From Embiotoca jacksoni (Eukaryota > Chordata > Actinopteri > Embiotocidae), in contig JAKOON010000006.1 of the NCBI GenBank assembly GCA_022577435.1, positions 15,045,501 to 15,109,500 of the forward strand: a stretch of 64,000 nt of DNA. Direction: 5' to 3'. The notes beneath the pieces are model-generated. The model searched no databases. It saw nothing but the letters and a program-made list of their open reading frames with translations, and had not been told where the DNA came from. This document shows, in pieces, positions 20,208-31,795 of this stretch. Each line of letters starts with the position of its first letter. The stretch's first letter is position 1. The translations under genes were made by a program, and so were the position numbers.

Positions 20208-23200
20208 TCCTCATTATTTTCCCAGATACTGCAGTATTCTCACTTATTGTAGCTGCCATTTGCATTGTGTTGTTAATACCCTGTATATACAATTATAATT
20301 TACCAACTACTGTTGAGATTACGGTCATGTCATCAGTATTCTTTTGAGAGTTTAGGCAAAAGTTAACATTCTAGTGTAAAATCGTATTCATAGTGAGGAT
20401 ATCTTATGGGTTAATTCCAGTATTTTTAGACGCAAGATGGTTCAATTTGACCATTTTTCAGCCAAGTTTACCAGCATTTCATTACATATTTAGATCATGA
20501 CTTGGAGTGTGTGTTGATTTATCATTTAGGAAGAAATACTCTTGGACAGTGCATACCCGAGGCCATGATTCACCAGGAAAATATCCAAATCTTGATTCAA
20601 ATATAAAGAAACCAGCTGTTTTGATTGAAGAAAAACAATTAATTCAAACACTGTTGATCAGATGAAGCCCACCTGGGAGACAGACGACCAGCCGGACTGA
20701 GGAGGAGGAGGGAAAACCACAGAGGTTGCTGAGAACCAGTTGTTACCGGCCAGAGGTTCTGGTGAGACGATGGTGATCTGTGGTTGCCTGAAAGACAAAC
20801 CATAAAGGGACGATAAAGACCCGAGAGACAACCAAAACACATCCACTTCAGTCCATCTTAAATACAAGTCTTTTTGTATTGATGACTTTATTTTTCCTCG
20901 TTGCCAAAGACAGTGCTCTCAGTCACAAACAGCAAATTATAACTTTGCTGCATATCTCAGTAAGAATCAAATAATACAGTTAAGGTGTTCATGACATGAA
21001 CAGGCATTGGTAGAAACTTTATTTGATGTTACCTTCTGTCTCTGGTGTTGTCACTCTGGGAGTTTGTTCTTGCTGAATGAAGAAAAAAGTAACATGAACT
21101 TTGTCTGCTTTGCACATTAACTGACAAATATGATGTTTTACAAGACATATTGTATCTGCTTTGCTTTTTTCACATTTCTGACAGGAAACCTCAAGATTTC
21201 CTCTCCACCAAATACAGTATATCACACTACTGTATTCTCAAAATTTCATTAAAAAAAAAAAGTATATATTTTGTCAAAAAGTATTTTATAGGGATCAGTT
21301 AAAATAGATCATGGTATCTTATTTTCCACAAACTCAAAACAAATCTCACATGATCTCCCTAGAGCTCAGTTTATGCAAACTTACTTCGTTTGATAGCAGC
21401 TCGTATGGACGACAGCGATCCTTGACTGAAAAGAGAGCAGAACATGAAGCTTATTTGTCATGAAGGTGTGGGGCACACTAACAAGAGTGGGTTCATAGCT
21501 GTGTGGTGACTTCATTGTTAAAAAGGAATCTTTGCACTCATCCCTGAACGGTGGCATTCTCTATACTTTGTCCATACAACTACCTTTTAGTGTTGATGCC
21601 AATTAATAAAAAGATAATTTAAAATTAGAAGTGGGACATGAGAATCAAAGCAGGGTTATTGATTTGTAAAATAAGAAACTAGAAATGAATAGTTAAAACT
21701 ATTTTAAGGGTGTACACATGCACAATGCATATGATGGCTGGTAGAAATGGTTCCTGGAAGCAAAGATGCAAAAGCAAAGTTCTACTTCAGATGGTCATGG
21801 TTTGGTTATGAGGAAACAGCAGAAAGCGCTTAGTCAGGTAAATATTTCTTCATTTCAACATTTCTATTAACTAACGTGTTAATTATTCCAGGCAAAAATA
21901 TTGTAAATACATTAAGAAAAACTTAAATATTATCAAACTTTTAAATCAAAAAACCCTAGTGTTGACTATCAAGGCGGCATAAGACAAGAGCCCCTGCAAA
22001 TACTGTTCACGAGTTAGGTCAAAACAACATACCTCATAAAAACAAATTGCCCAGTAAGTGGTATCTCTTCCAAGTAAACACAGTACATATAAGTATTTCT
22101 CTACACAATGCAAGAGCCCAACATAATGACATGGTTTGTTATCCTCTGGTTGTTTACCTCTTCGTGGTACAGATCTCTTTCTAGTCCTGTAAAATCATCT
22201 CTTGATCATCGCCATCTTTGTGTTTGTCTTGTTGAAAACAGAACCAATTCAACTAAAGTGGTTCTCTTATGTGTACCAAAAGTCTCTTCACCTGAGCCAG
22301 AGGAAGTCTCCTGACAGAGGCAGGCTCATTATCATCACCTATCCACATGCTCATTGAGACCTGAGAGCAGGAGGTGGACGTAAACTATCAGAGGGAAAGA
22401 CCAGTGATCCTCCTTCTTAGACCATGTGGTCGATTTAACTAATTCGCTAGGTTGTAAAAACAATGATCCAAACATATCCCGTGATATCTTTTTTTTTTTT
22501 TTTTTTTAAGAATTTTGCCAGATTCTCTCTGAGGTCTGCACAGGTCACTGGTCTCCTTAAACAACAGCTGAAAACAGCAGCATGATGTATTCGTCCCTGT
22601 GTTGGCCTTCTGTCTGTGAGCGAGGATGGATCACTGCATTGTTTGGTCCATTCACAACCTCACCATCAGCAGATCTGACTGTTAAAGGGACAGTGCACTC
22701 TACCCAGATGCAGTTTGGTGGAAGCGCTGCTGGATCCGACCACAGCAGGTGCTAATGTAAAACCTCACAGAGAAACAACTCACCTGGAAGGTAAATGTTC
22801 TGGCTTGGTTCTTTCAGGATGATCTGTGGAGGAAAACAGAGAAAGACACAGTTTCATAAGTGATGTGTAGCAATAGAGATGACGTCAAAGATAACATCCT
22901 GCCACTTAATGTCATGAAGATTTACACCACTTACAAGCAAAGTCACTATGATTAATGGGCAATGTGGATAAAATCCTGCATCATAATCCTGTATATGTTG
23001 TAGTTCAATATTACACGCTTCTTTAAGACTATCAGATGAGGAACTGTTTATGGATTAGATTAAACAGATAAGTGTCTGTTTTAATCTAATACAGCAACAA
23101 GTCAGGACACTTTATCATTGTTGCAGAAATCATACAAAGCTCCATGAAGGCAGTTCTGCTCATTGATTTTCAACATGACTCACAGTGGCCAAATACACAC

Positions 23201-23973
23201 AGAAATATTACTACATGGACGCTTTAGGTACGACTACATAAACAATCTGAAAAATCTCAGATGGTAGACTAATTCATATTGTCTCATGACATATACAGGA
23301 CAGTAACTGATTTTATTTTTGGAGCAGGAGGGAATTTTTTATATTTTATTTTTACTAAGTGACTCAGTGTTTGAAGGTGTTCACGTCTGTACTGATTAAA
23401 CAGAAAGGGAATCTTTCAAATCCATTTTAACACAGAACAACCCTTCATATTAAGTTGCACCACATCAATGAGGACTTTTCTGGGCAGAGCAAGATCAAGT
23501 GTTTCACTTTTTGAAGGCCACGGTGGAAACGAAAGAAGTGAGAAGTGAAGAAGACTACAAGTCAGGCCTGACAAAGAAACAGAAAGATACCGTGACATGC
23601 TGTGATGCCTGTGGGACTTCATCTAAAACTTCAGGAAATGATTTGTCTTTAAACCAAATATTGAATAATAGTATAAAAAAAAAAACTTTGATTCACAAAA
23701 AAAATCTATAGGCAGGCAGCAGTTTCAGTCATTGAGTTATATAAAAACATATTGGTTTGCATCATGCAAAAAAAAAAAAAAAATGTGCGACCCCCCTACA
23801 TCTTCCCGATTGGACTGCATAAACTAGAAATACAAGAAGCTCAACCTAACCAGCAGGATCAGCAATTAAACCTCGATCAACCAGTTAGTCTGAAGTTAAC
23901 CGTTGGTGCTTTCAAATCTAAAAATAAAAGAAGTGGTATATCACCATGTTAATTTATATATATGTATATGTGT

Positions 23974-24023
<50 letters not shown>

Positions 24024-27000
24024 ATATATAATATATATAACTCTGACAACTACACAAGACAATGAGAAAAACAATGTTTTTCCTCATTTCGATATTTCCT
24101 GAATTTTCATTTAATATGTCCTTATTCATGTCGATAAATGTATCTGTGCAGCAGCTGGAGGACATAAACTGAAACGGAGACAATCAGTCACATACCAAAT
24201 AACTGGTAAAACAGATACTTTGTTGTGTTAATGTGAGTTTATAACGCTAACGATAATTCTCCCAAAATATTAGAGACGCCTTACTTCCGGGCCAACTACC
24301 ATCCCAAATGTACATTGTGTGTTTTAACAGTCAAGTCAGTTTCAAAATCGTCTCTTCCATAGAGAAATAGCATGCAATCTGACTAAAGTGAAGCTACTTT
24401 CAGGGGCTCCTTCAAACATACGGACAGTTCTATTATTTCCTGTAACATTTAACAATAACAACAAGTGGTAAAGAGGTGTAAAGTAGATTTCCAATCTTTA
24501 AGGTCAAAGCCACGGAGCCAATCTAATCAGAAAGGAGCTCATTCATCATTAGAATACTGAAAAGCAAAGTCTCGGCAGAGGTTGAGGTCGGCATTGTTGT
24601 TCATGCCAACCGCCTGAAACTATGACCTCGTTGGCAGTGAAAGCCACCTGTCACACCTGTTACTTGTTATCTGCTGGAGCCACAGAGCTAATGCCTCGAG
24701 TTACACTTTAACAGCATGTGAGGGAAGAAAAAAAAAAAAAAAAAAGAGCTTCTGGAGTTTCACTTAATGAGACAGAAGGTTTTTTTTAGTTACTGCCTGA
24801 CAAGATTTTAAACTCAGGTACTTTGAACAAAGTATCATCATTTCCTTGTAGCTACTGGCATAATGGCACAGTTGTCTGCTCACCCGTAGTCTATGAAGTG
24901 ATGCAACTAAATACAACTTGTCACTTGTGATACTGTGATGCCCCTACCTGTGAGGAATTAAAGGAATAAATATAAAATCTTCAGCATCAAGAGGATCTTT
25001 TCCATCAAGATTTTTCCCTCCTAGTCCACCGAGTGTCTGTCTGAGTGCGACAAAGGCACTTGAAGCGAGCAGCCACACACAACAGAGCAGAGAGGGACGG
25101 CCCATTAATGTCCCACAGCTCCTGTGTTTACTTGGCCAATCTCATGAACTGGAATGTAGTCATTCAGGAAGGGGAGGTTGTGCCACACTACACTGCACTG
25201 TCACTCACTTTTTCCTACAAAGTAAAAGGTTACAGGAATATCCAGGTCGCTCTGTGGCCATTCATTACTGGCATGCGTCTAAAGCTGGTTGAATAATTAA
25301 CCTCAGCAGGTTCAATATTCTAGGCCATGAAGTCACAGTGTTTGTTTACCCAAAATATTAACTGGTACCTACAAAACTCGTCAAACTATTTATTCATAGC
25401 ATCGTTCATGCCAGGTTAGAAAAGTACAAACTAAATCAAACAATACCAAAAAAAATTTGACTCAAAGAGACTATTTCTTGATGGAAATATTCTTTTATAT
25501 GATGGAAAGATTCTTTTGCTTTTTGTTTTTCTCCTTTTTATGTACATGTTATGTTATACTTTGTATAAACAGGAGGGATATAATGGAAAGGAAAGATTTG
25601 TCTCTTCCTCTTGTTTGCATTGCGGCTCCGGAAAGTCTCAGGCCCCGAAAAGTTTCCTTTGTTTTCTGTCTTATTTGCAAGTGATTCTTTCCGCATCTAA
25701 TTGACGACTACCTTGTGACCTACAACCAACTCTGTATTACCATACAAAAGCAGGTACAAAGGGAATGGGGGTGATGGTCTACTGTTTGTCCCACTGTATA
25801 AAAGCTGAAGGCCCTTCTTTGCTGGACACATCCCTTTGTAGGTGCATGTATGTGTTCCTTCTTGCCGATGTGTTTGATTTTGAACCAAGCCTCTTGAGTA
25901 ATTTTTCTAACATTTCTCATGAGAGTTAAAAAAAAAAATGAGGAACTAAATAAAGTAAGTGAATCACAAGTATGATGATAAAAGGTCAACAATATAGTTT
26001 TAAGCTCCACAATTTCAAACCGTTTAAAAGGCTCCCAGAGTACCTGAAGAGCCCTCATACTTCATACATTCGAGGCAATGTTCCTGTCAGGTTCACTTTT
26101 TAAAAGAGCACATAGTTTACAGTCATAAAAGTCAATCCAGATGTGTTAGTGTGCATACATTTTTCTAAAGGTCTCTGAGAGGAAAGCTGATGCGCTCTGG
26201 TGACACATTTCAGATCGTAAACACCAGATTAAGAGATTGTCCAAATACAAGCACTAAAGCTGAATTCAAATTCATTTATATGTCATATACATTACGGAAA
26301 TGTACTGTTATGTACTGTAGATTCAAAACCAACAGCCATGGATTTGATCCTTATATAACCCGTGAGAGAAATATATCAGATATTCAAATTGAATGAAGGA
26401 CAGTTGAGGACAGTTACAGACAGGCAATTGTCTTCCATCAGTCTTCAACTTCATTTTGTGACTTCAGCCCTGAAATTGCATTTAATTGGTTTATCTCGTC
26501 TATCAATCAAACAATAGAGGGCACTTCCATTAAGACCCTTCAGAGTCCAACATATCCCGTTCAAAAAAAGATAATGATGATACAATTTTGCAGATCTATT
26601 TTATATACCTTTCTCTTACTAAATATGAATACTGAAAGTTTACAGCCACAAAGCTTTGTGAGGTTGCACTTCAAAGCACAACAGTACTTTATGCTAAATG
26701 CTAAAATCAGCATGCCAACATGTTCATAGCGACAACATTAACATGCTGATGTTTAGCAGGTTAAATGTTTAGCATTTGTTAGTCTGCTAATATTTGTGAA
26801 TTACCACTAAAGGCGCTTTGAAAGTGGACCTGGTGATGGCACTAGATTAAACATCAGGGGATTGACAAATTTATCTTCAACAATCCCCTGGAGAAAATGA
26901 ACATCTGTATGAAAATTCATGGCAAGCCATCAAATATTTGCTGAGATTTAAAAGTCAGGACTAAGACAGCAGAACAAGCAACCCGTGAAGCGACTGCAAT

Positions 27001-29428
27001 CCCAAATGACCCATTTAGATCATTTTGTAGCACCTCTTGTTTGTGCTAACAGTGTTACACTTTAGGCATATTTCAAGGCTCATTTAACCTTCAAACATTC
27101 AACAATGTTTGTCAAAATGGGAACCCATCTGCCAGACTACTTATCGACTTTTCGTTTAGAATTTTATTCCAGATCAGTAAATATCTCTTGTTGACACCTG
27201 AAAAGCCCCACAACCACATCAGAAAACTGCTGAAGTCAGCAGGGAGGGTTTCCCCGCACAGCCGTCACTCTCACTTGGACACATGCTGACATTACTCAGC
27301 ACAGCAGCAGCAGTCGGGGAGCAGCTGGTGAAACTGGCAACAAGAGGAAAGAAAGAAAAACAATCCACGTCTGTGTGACACACTACACCGGACAGAACTC
27401 CACACGGATTAAAAAGCAGATCCTCGTTCTATCCAGGTTTAGTTTGATTATCGTTTAACTTTAAGGCCTCCAATTTGGGCATCTTTCAGTAGGAAACAAA
27501 AAATTTGCTGACTAAAACTCAAATAATGTGCTGAGACATTTATGGGAGAAAATAATTACAGGAAAAAGTTTGACTCTTGTCAGAACGTAAAGAGTAAGAC
27601 TGAACTTGTATTAAAATCCAGGAGTGCTTTTGTTGTTGACAAAGGACTGGTCAGAACAGATTTGCCCTCACTTGTAAAACAAGACCGTTTAAAGCTGACA
27701 GATTATGGTGTCATGAGTGAATAACACGGTGTCAGCAGCTGGTGTGGACTGTTAGTCAGAGAAGATTAGGTGGTGTCAGTGCAGACGAGTGATTCACAGT
27801 GGAAACTACCCAAAGTGGCATCTGATGTGATTCCTAATGTAGTTCATTATTTTGAGAGGATGAAAAACTCTACCGAGTAGAGACGACAGCTTGTTCGTGA
27901 CACAGCAGCCTTTCTGCTCAGACACCGACAGGAATTCCCGTGCAGACAGCTGGTGGGGTCGGGGTGTGGTGTGACGGGGTGTGGTGTGGGTGTGGGTGTG
28001 GGGGGGATCTGAGCTGATACACGGGCTGCAGATAGCAGGGCAGGGCGCACGGGGCGTAGAGAAATAAGTGTTTGCACACCAGGTGCAGTTGAGAAACACA
28101 ACGGAATAAATGTCTCTTCTGAACTGTGATGAAGGGCAATTCTCCCCCCAGATGTAAGACAAGCTTTATGGAGCTCGTAGGTGAAGCAGCAGGAAGAAAA
28201 CAAAAGCTCATGTTTGGACCATTAAATCCCGACATTAAAAATCCGTATGCAGGCCAAAGCTAAAAGGAGCAAGAGAGCTATTTCGTTTTAGCAACAAGAG
28301 ACACATGTTGTAATGAGCAGAGTTGCCGTGAACGCTAACTGAACGCTGTTAGTGTAATGATGTGCCTGGTTTTTAGCTGTTTGTCTGCAGCCACATTTAC
28401 TGTCAACTGATACAGTCACACCCATTGAATTCAAAATGTGAGAAAGTGTGTGACGATAAGAAACAGAAAAGCTGAAATAAATGACATACAAATAATGTTA
28501 CTTCACTGTCAAGTCACAATCCATTGTTTATGACTTCATTAGGAGAGATTTAAAAGTTTTAAAGTAATGTAGTATTGCTCTTCAGATTTTGATCTTCTGT
28601 GAAAATGTTTTTGAACTGAAGTATGTTGGTTTATTTCCACTCAGGAAACCAAAACATGACTACAGCGTGTACTGCTTTGCGCATGATTCCCAGAGATATT
28701 AAAGTGCAGCTAGTATACATGTATATTCCTCCATGTCAGAAGATTAGCCTAATGCCTTTCAAGTGTTGTATACAACATATGCCAATCTTTTTGATTGACA
28801 TGATACTGTCACAGCCCATGTTTGGTTTGAACATCTCGCGATAAGATAAAGAACGTCACTCAGTTGTTAACTAGTGTTTCAGCTCCATGCAAAGCATTCA
28901 GTCCAGTAGTTATTGTTTTGATTTTTTTTCTTCCTGCTGTTCCAGACCTCCATTGCTTTCCATGAATTTCTGTATGTAAATCAAGGAGCATGCAGACTCT
29001 TGATGCTGTGTATTCAGTGAGCTTCAAGGCAGTTTTAGGAACGTGAGCTAAAACACGTCACACTTTTCGTGGTTTATTGTGTCTAAATTGAATTTTGACA
29101 TGATGATAATGTTTGTTTGACATAAGTTATTTCAGACCTGAGTATTCACTGTGGTGTGTTTCACACTTCAACCAAAATTCAAGAGTTTGCTCCGCAATTT
29201 CCATTCTCCACAAAAATGAATGGAAAACAATTGCTGCATACATACAGGGGAAATAAAAATCATTTTTCTAAAATAAAACAGGTCTCCCAAATGAAAGTAA
29301 AGTCAAGTATAAATGATATGTAGTGGATAAAAACTACTGGTATATATTCCTTGTAAAATAATAACAAAACTGTTAAAAGCTGCTCTTATGTCTAAAATAT
29401 ATATATTTTTTTAAAAAACAAAAAACAA

Positions 29429-29468
<40 letters not shown>

Positions 29469-29648
29469 CAATGTGCAGGTTCAGCAACAAATCCATGGTC
29501 TTACTGTAAAATTTGGCTAAGGGATTTAAGTTAACTTCTCAGCCCCTCAGATAACTGTCAGCCGCGGGTACAACCTACCTGTTTGGCTGTTGTCCCGCAG
29601 ATTTCTGCGCTCCCCCTCTCCCTCCTCCTCACGCCGGGCTTCTGCCAT
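12247..29648 (-). CDS. sh3d19: SH3D19, five-SH3-domain adaptor (EVE-1/EBP), 21 coding exons, 1052 aa
   Basis: Adaptor that in mammals binds ADAM metalloprotease tails and endophilin-type partners, linking membrane traffic and ectodomain shedding. Exons in transcript order: 29648-29579, 22823-22784, 21425-21385, 21072-21033, 20787-20673, 20120-19928, 19827-18787, 18020-17907, 17661-17555, 17044-17004, 16894-16687, 16596-16528, 16417-16280, 16164-16092, 14963-14833, 14738-14680, 14581-14358, 13483-13431, 13297-13111, 12563-12460, 12357-12247. They total 3159 nt with all phases consistent. Visible parts: PPPSYDQVI (a PPxY motif, about 103-111); a long proline/acid-rich region in the 1041-nt exon, with NIRARIQAFES at about 352; RRPTTIRVPSK at about 537-547; PPRPPP runs at about 600-650; SH3-1 about 674-735, SH3-2 about 754-807, SH3-3 about 829-885, SH3-4 about 926-981, SH3-5 about 997-1052. 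SH3-4 and SH3-5 keep ALYDY/ALYDF and the binding Trp; SH3-1 has lost both. It ends VLG-stop. The start ATG (29648) opens the only N-terminal frame that joins in phase. Confidence 0.93.
15175..15480 (+). pseudogene. Acidic coding-like fragment in an SH3D19 intron (possible retrocopy remnant)
   Basis: In the SH3D19 intron between exons 14 and 15, on the opposite strand, a frame reads YGKQLASLEERAKEEEEE, then about 30 more Glu/Lys-rich residues including EEEEQMETEGG, to a stop at about 15340. An overlapping shifted frame continues ETEKVEMETQSTEGG and more basic sequence to about 15457. The shift lies in G/A homopolymers. This pattern, coding-like but frame-broken with no splice link to the host gene, suggests a decayed copy of an acidic nuclear protein. 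I cannot name the parent, and a plain purine-rich low-complexity tract is the alternative. Confidence 0.35.
18124..18385. repeat. Dispersed teleost repeat (TTAGCTTAGCAT family), copy 1
   Basis: Shares TAGTCTAGCTTAGCATGAAGCCTGG-like sequence, then GTTTAATCCAT and GCTGGC...GGCAACCTC, with other copies in this window (34894-35045, about 47330-47400, 62160-62430). The core words are common in fish genomes. Class unknown; boundaries approximate. Confidence 0.5.
20147..20204. repeat. (AC)29 microsatellite beside an SH3D19 acceptor
   Basis: A perfect 58-bp AC repeat on the plus strand, so the SH3D19 pre-mRNA carries (UG)29. Its near end is 26 nt from the exon that starts at 20120, inside or just upstream of the branch-point zone. 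Confidence 0.98.
23955..24040. repeat. (TA)n microsatellite
   Basis: Mostly perfect TA dinucleotides with several AATAT interruptions, in SH3D19 intron 1. Confidence 0.95.
25581..25912 (+). mobile_element. Diverged LTR related to the 6291-6557 copy
   Basis: Matches the minus strand of the 6.3-kb LTR from (T)AATGGAAAGGAAAG to TTTTTCTAACA, including TATAAAAGCTGA. It differs by an extra segment of about 90 bp near 25618-25710 and by loss of about 12 bp covering the AATAAA signal. The first dinucleotide is TA instead of TG, and I see no target duplication, so it is older or rearranged. It lies in SH3D19 intron 1. Confidence 0.7.
26690..26950. repeat. Dispersed teleost repeat (CAGCATGCTAACATG family), copy
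   Basis: ATGCTAAAATCAGCATGCCAACATGTTCA and ACATGCTGATGTTTAGCAGG-type words, followed by ATCCCCTGGAGAAAATGAA, recur in diverged form at about 53702-54020, 43855-44040 and 57640-58020. The words are familiar from many percomorph introns. Class unknown; boundaries approximate. Confidence 0.5.
29434..29466. repeat. (TA)16 microsatellite near the SH3D19 first exon
   Basis: Perfect AT/TA run of 33 bp, about 110 bp downstream of the first SH3D19 donor in the transcribed direction. Confidence 0.95.
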
Positions 29649-29900
29649 CGGGATTAGAAACAATGTAGAAATTAAAAATACATATATAAAGTTAAAAAAA
29701 AAAAGAAGAAAAAAAAAAGCGAGCTTTTTAGAGCAGTGAATTGCTCATTAATTTGGTCGAAACGGGCGATAAACGGTCGCTGCCTCGCCACTAGAAGTTC
29801 CAGTGCGCCCTGCCCACCGCAGCGCTTTGGATGGAGGTGGTGCCACTCACTGTCCGGACACCGGCAGACAACACTTTTTACGTAAGATCACAGTCCACGC
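29649..29900 (-). promoter_or_regulatory. SH3D19 5' UTR and probable promoter
   Basis: Upstream of the SH3D19 start codon the sequence becomes GC- and CpG-richer (about 29755-29870) after a short A-rich leader, and no TATA box stands out. Placement of the start site is inference; further upstream non-coding exons are possible. Confidence 0.4.
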
Positions 29901-31506
29901 AGGACTGCTCAACGACATTATAGGTTAAAAAAAAACAACAAAAAAACAACAACAACCCTTAACCCATATTTAACCGGGTTTTAAGTTGTCAAGCGTCATA
30001 AAAGATGAATCTGTTGGGATTTCTTGCGGAAAAGACGCTGAAAAGCAGCGGTGCTGTTTTGTTTCCAAAGACCAACTTAAAAAAAACCAAACTGATTTCA
30101 TGTCTTGGTGTGGAGATGGAAAAATGAACCCATATGGCTTAAAAGTCAATGTAAAATAATATTAGTTAATTTAAGAAATAGGCCATTAGTCCAAGTCTCC
30201 TGATGCATCCCTTCTCCTCAATGTGTTTTACTACTGACACTAAATAGATTACCATTGGTTATTTTAGTTCATTAGCTTTTATACAAATTTTAAACATAGT
30301 TATGTCCATACTGACAGGAAAACGCCTTTGTCTTTTGTCTTAAATAACAATAAAAATTAAAAAAAGATGCCTACAGTCTGCAGCTGAGTAATTCTCGTCT
30401 GTTTAATTGAAGTGCGGCATGAACTCTGATGAAATGTTATTTCTCTGTTCTGCCACTAGATGTCACTACAGGTCTGATCTTCTTCACAGCATGAATAAAC
30501 AAGCTTCAGTTAAAAACTCACCGCGTTTTTCACTGGAATCATAGCTTTATAAAAAAAATGTCTAATCAAATTTCAACAGCCCCAAATAATAACTGGAATT
30601 TGTGCATTTTTAGATATAATTGTTTTGAATTGCTTAAATTGAACTTAGTCTAAACATAGCCATCAATCAAGCATAAATGTAGGTTGTGTCTTTTTCAGGC
30701 CTCTACAGTATAATTACAAAGTGAAAATCACAGTGATCATGAGCCCACTGGAGGCAAGGGGAGGAATACTGGGAGGATCTGGAAATACTGACGCTTAATT
30801 GGAAGGGTTATATAGCCTAAAGAACCAAAACATTTATGAAAAAAATATAATTTCTCCAATAATATGGGGATAATACAGCTTGATATCTAGTTTAAAAGTA
30901 TTATTTCAAGTCAGCATGAGCAAAAGTTCTAGTCTCTTAATTTTTTGGGTCTTCTAGTTTGGAATACCAGATGTTTTTCTCTTTAATTTATATTTAGGTT
31001 TTAGCAGAGAAGACAAACGAGACATGATTTGACACTTCAACAATATTTGTAATGTCTTTCTGTCTCACTTTTTTTGTCCCACAGTCACCGAGTCAGAGTC
31101 AGAGAGCTCTATAGTAAATCGAAATTCTCAGTTTACCTCTTGTTTTGACCGTGTCTGAATCAAAATAATCAAAATAAAGTTCGCAGAAATCAGGCAGATA
31201 TCAGGCAGATCCAACTGGAAACATCTGTAGCCAAATTATGATCCAGGTCAAGTTTTCTGAATCCCCGGTCAACCTAAACAGTTCAAACAAGCGACATCTG
31301 AGTGCACGAAGTGTGACACACACCATGTCTAATAACGTTTTAACATTAGCCTTCAGTTTTGTTAACATCAATATCTACGCTCACATATGCTCCAAACTTG
31401 ATTAAAAGGCTACTTTTCGTGCGTAAACGCCACTAATCACCCCTGTCGTGTCTCATGAGGGAGACTGAAGTAAACTGAGTAACCCCCGCTCCAGTGTGGA
31501 TGTGGG

Positions 31507-31560
31507 TTTGCTGTGGCTCAGTGGGAGGAGCGTTCAGATGAGGATTAGTGCGGTTTCACC
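31507..31560 (+). repeat. Degenerate tRNA-SINE head fragment
   Basis: GCTGTGGCTCAGTGGGAGGAGCG resembles the A-box part of the fish tRNA-derived SINE head, and GCGGTTTCACC 30 nt later looks like a mutated B box. No SINE body follows, so this is at best a fragment. Confidence 0.35.
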
Positions 31561-31689
31561 TATGTGTGCGCCGTGGACCAGGTTAAGTAGCTTGGTTACA
31601 CATCGCCTAGGCTACCTCTGCGCACTGTTACTGAAGCGGGACAATATGGATCTGTGTATTTTATTTATTTTTATTTTTTTTTACTGAGA

Positions 31690-31795
31690 AGACGTACTGA
31701 GCGAGTGTTTGTGGGTAGAAACCTGCTGCTGATCGACGCCGCGCAACTGCTGCTGCGCGCTCTTGTCAAACTGGAGGATCCGTCCGAGTCCGACG
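31690..31795 (+). promoter_or_regulatory. Candidate non-coding first exon or promoter of FHIP1A
   Basis: A local GC/CpG-rich stretch (GATCGACGCCGCGCAACTGC and onward) ends in a strong consensus donor GACG|GTAAGAAAG at 31795/31796. FHIP1A needs an upstream non-coding exon, because its first coding exon is preceded by a good acceptor at 46180. Linking the two is inference; distance (14 kb) and strand fit. Confidence 0.3.

Larger units (their letters stand above)
22824..29578 (-). other. SH3D19 intron 1, 6.8 kb, repeats only
   Basis: The intron between the first and second SH3D19 coding exons. It contains a TA microsatellite, an LTR relative at 25581-25912, a dispersed-repeat copy near 26690-26950 and a second TA tract at 29434-29466. 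Open frames of 60-118 codons (for example 27806-28235 minus, 25045-25296 plus) have no recognisable domain, and I regard them as chance. Confidence 0.7.

Noticed and set aside
27806..28235. Three overlapping minus-strand open frames of 105-118 codons
   Set aside because: Overlapping in all frames through a GT/CA-rich stretch, no domain, no splice sites that join SH3D19 in phase.
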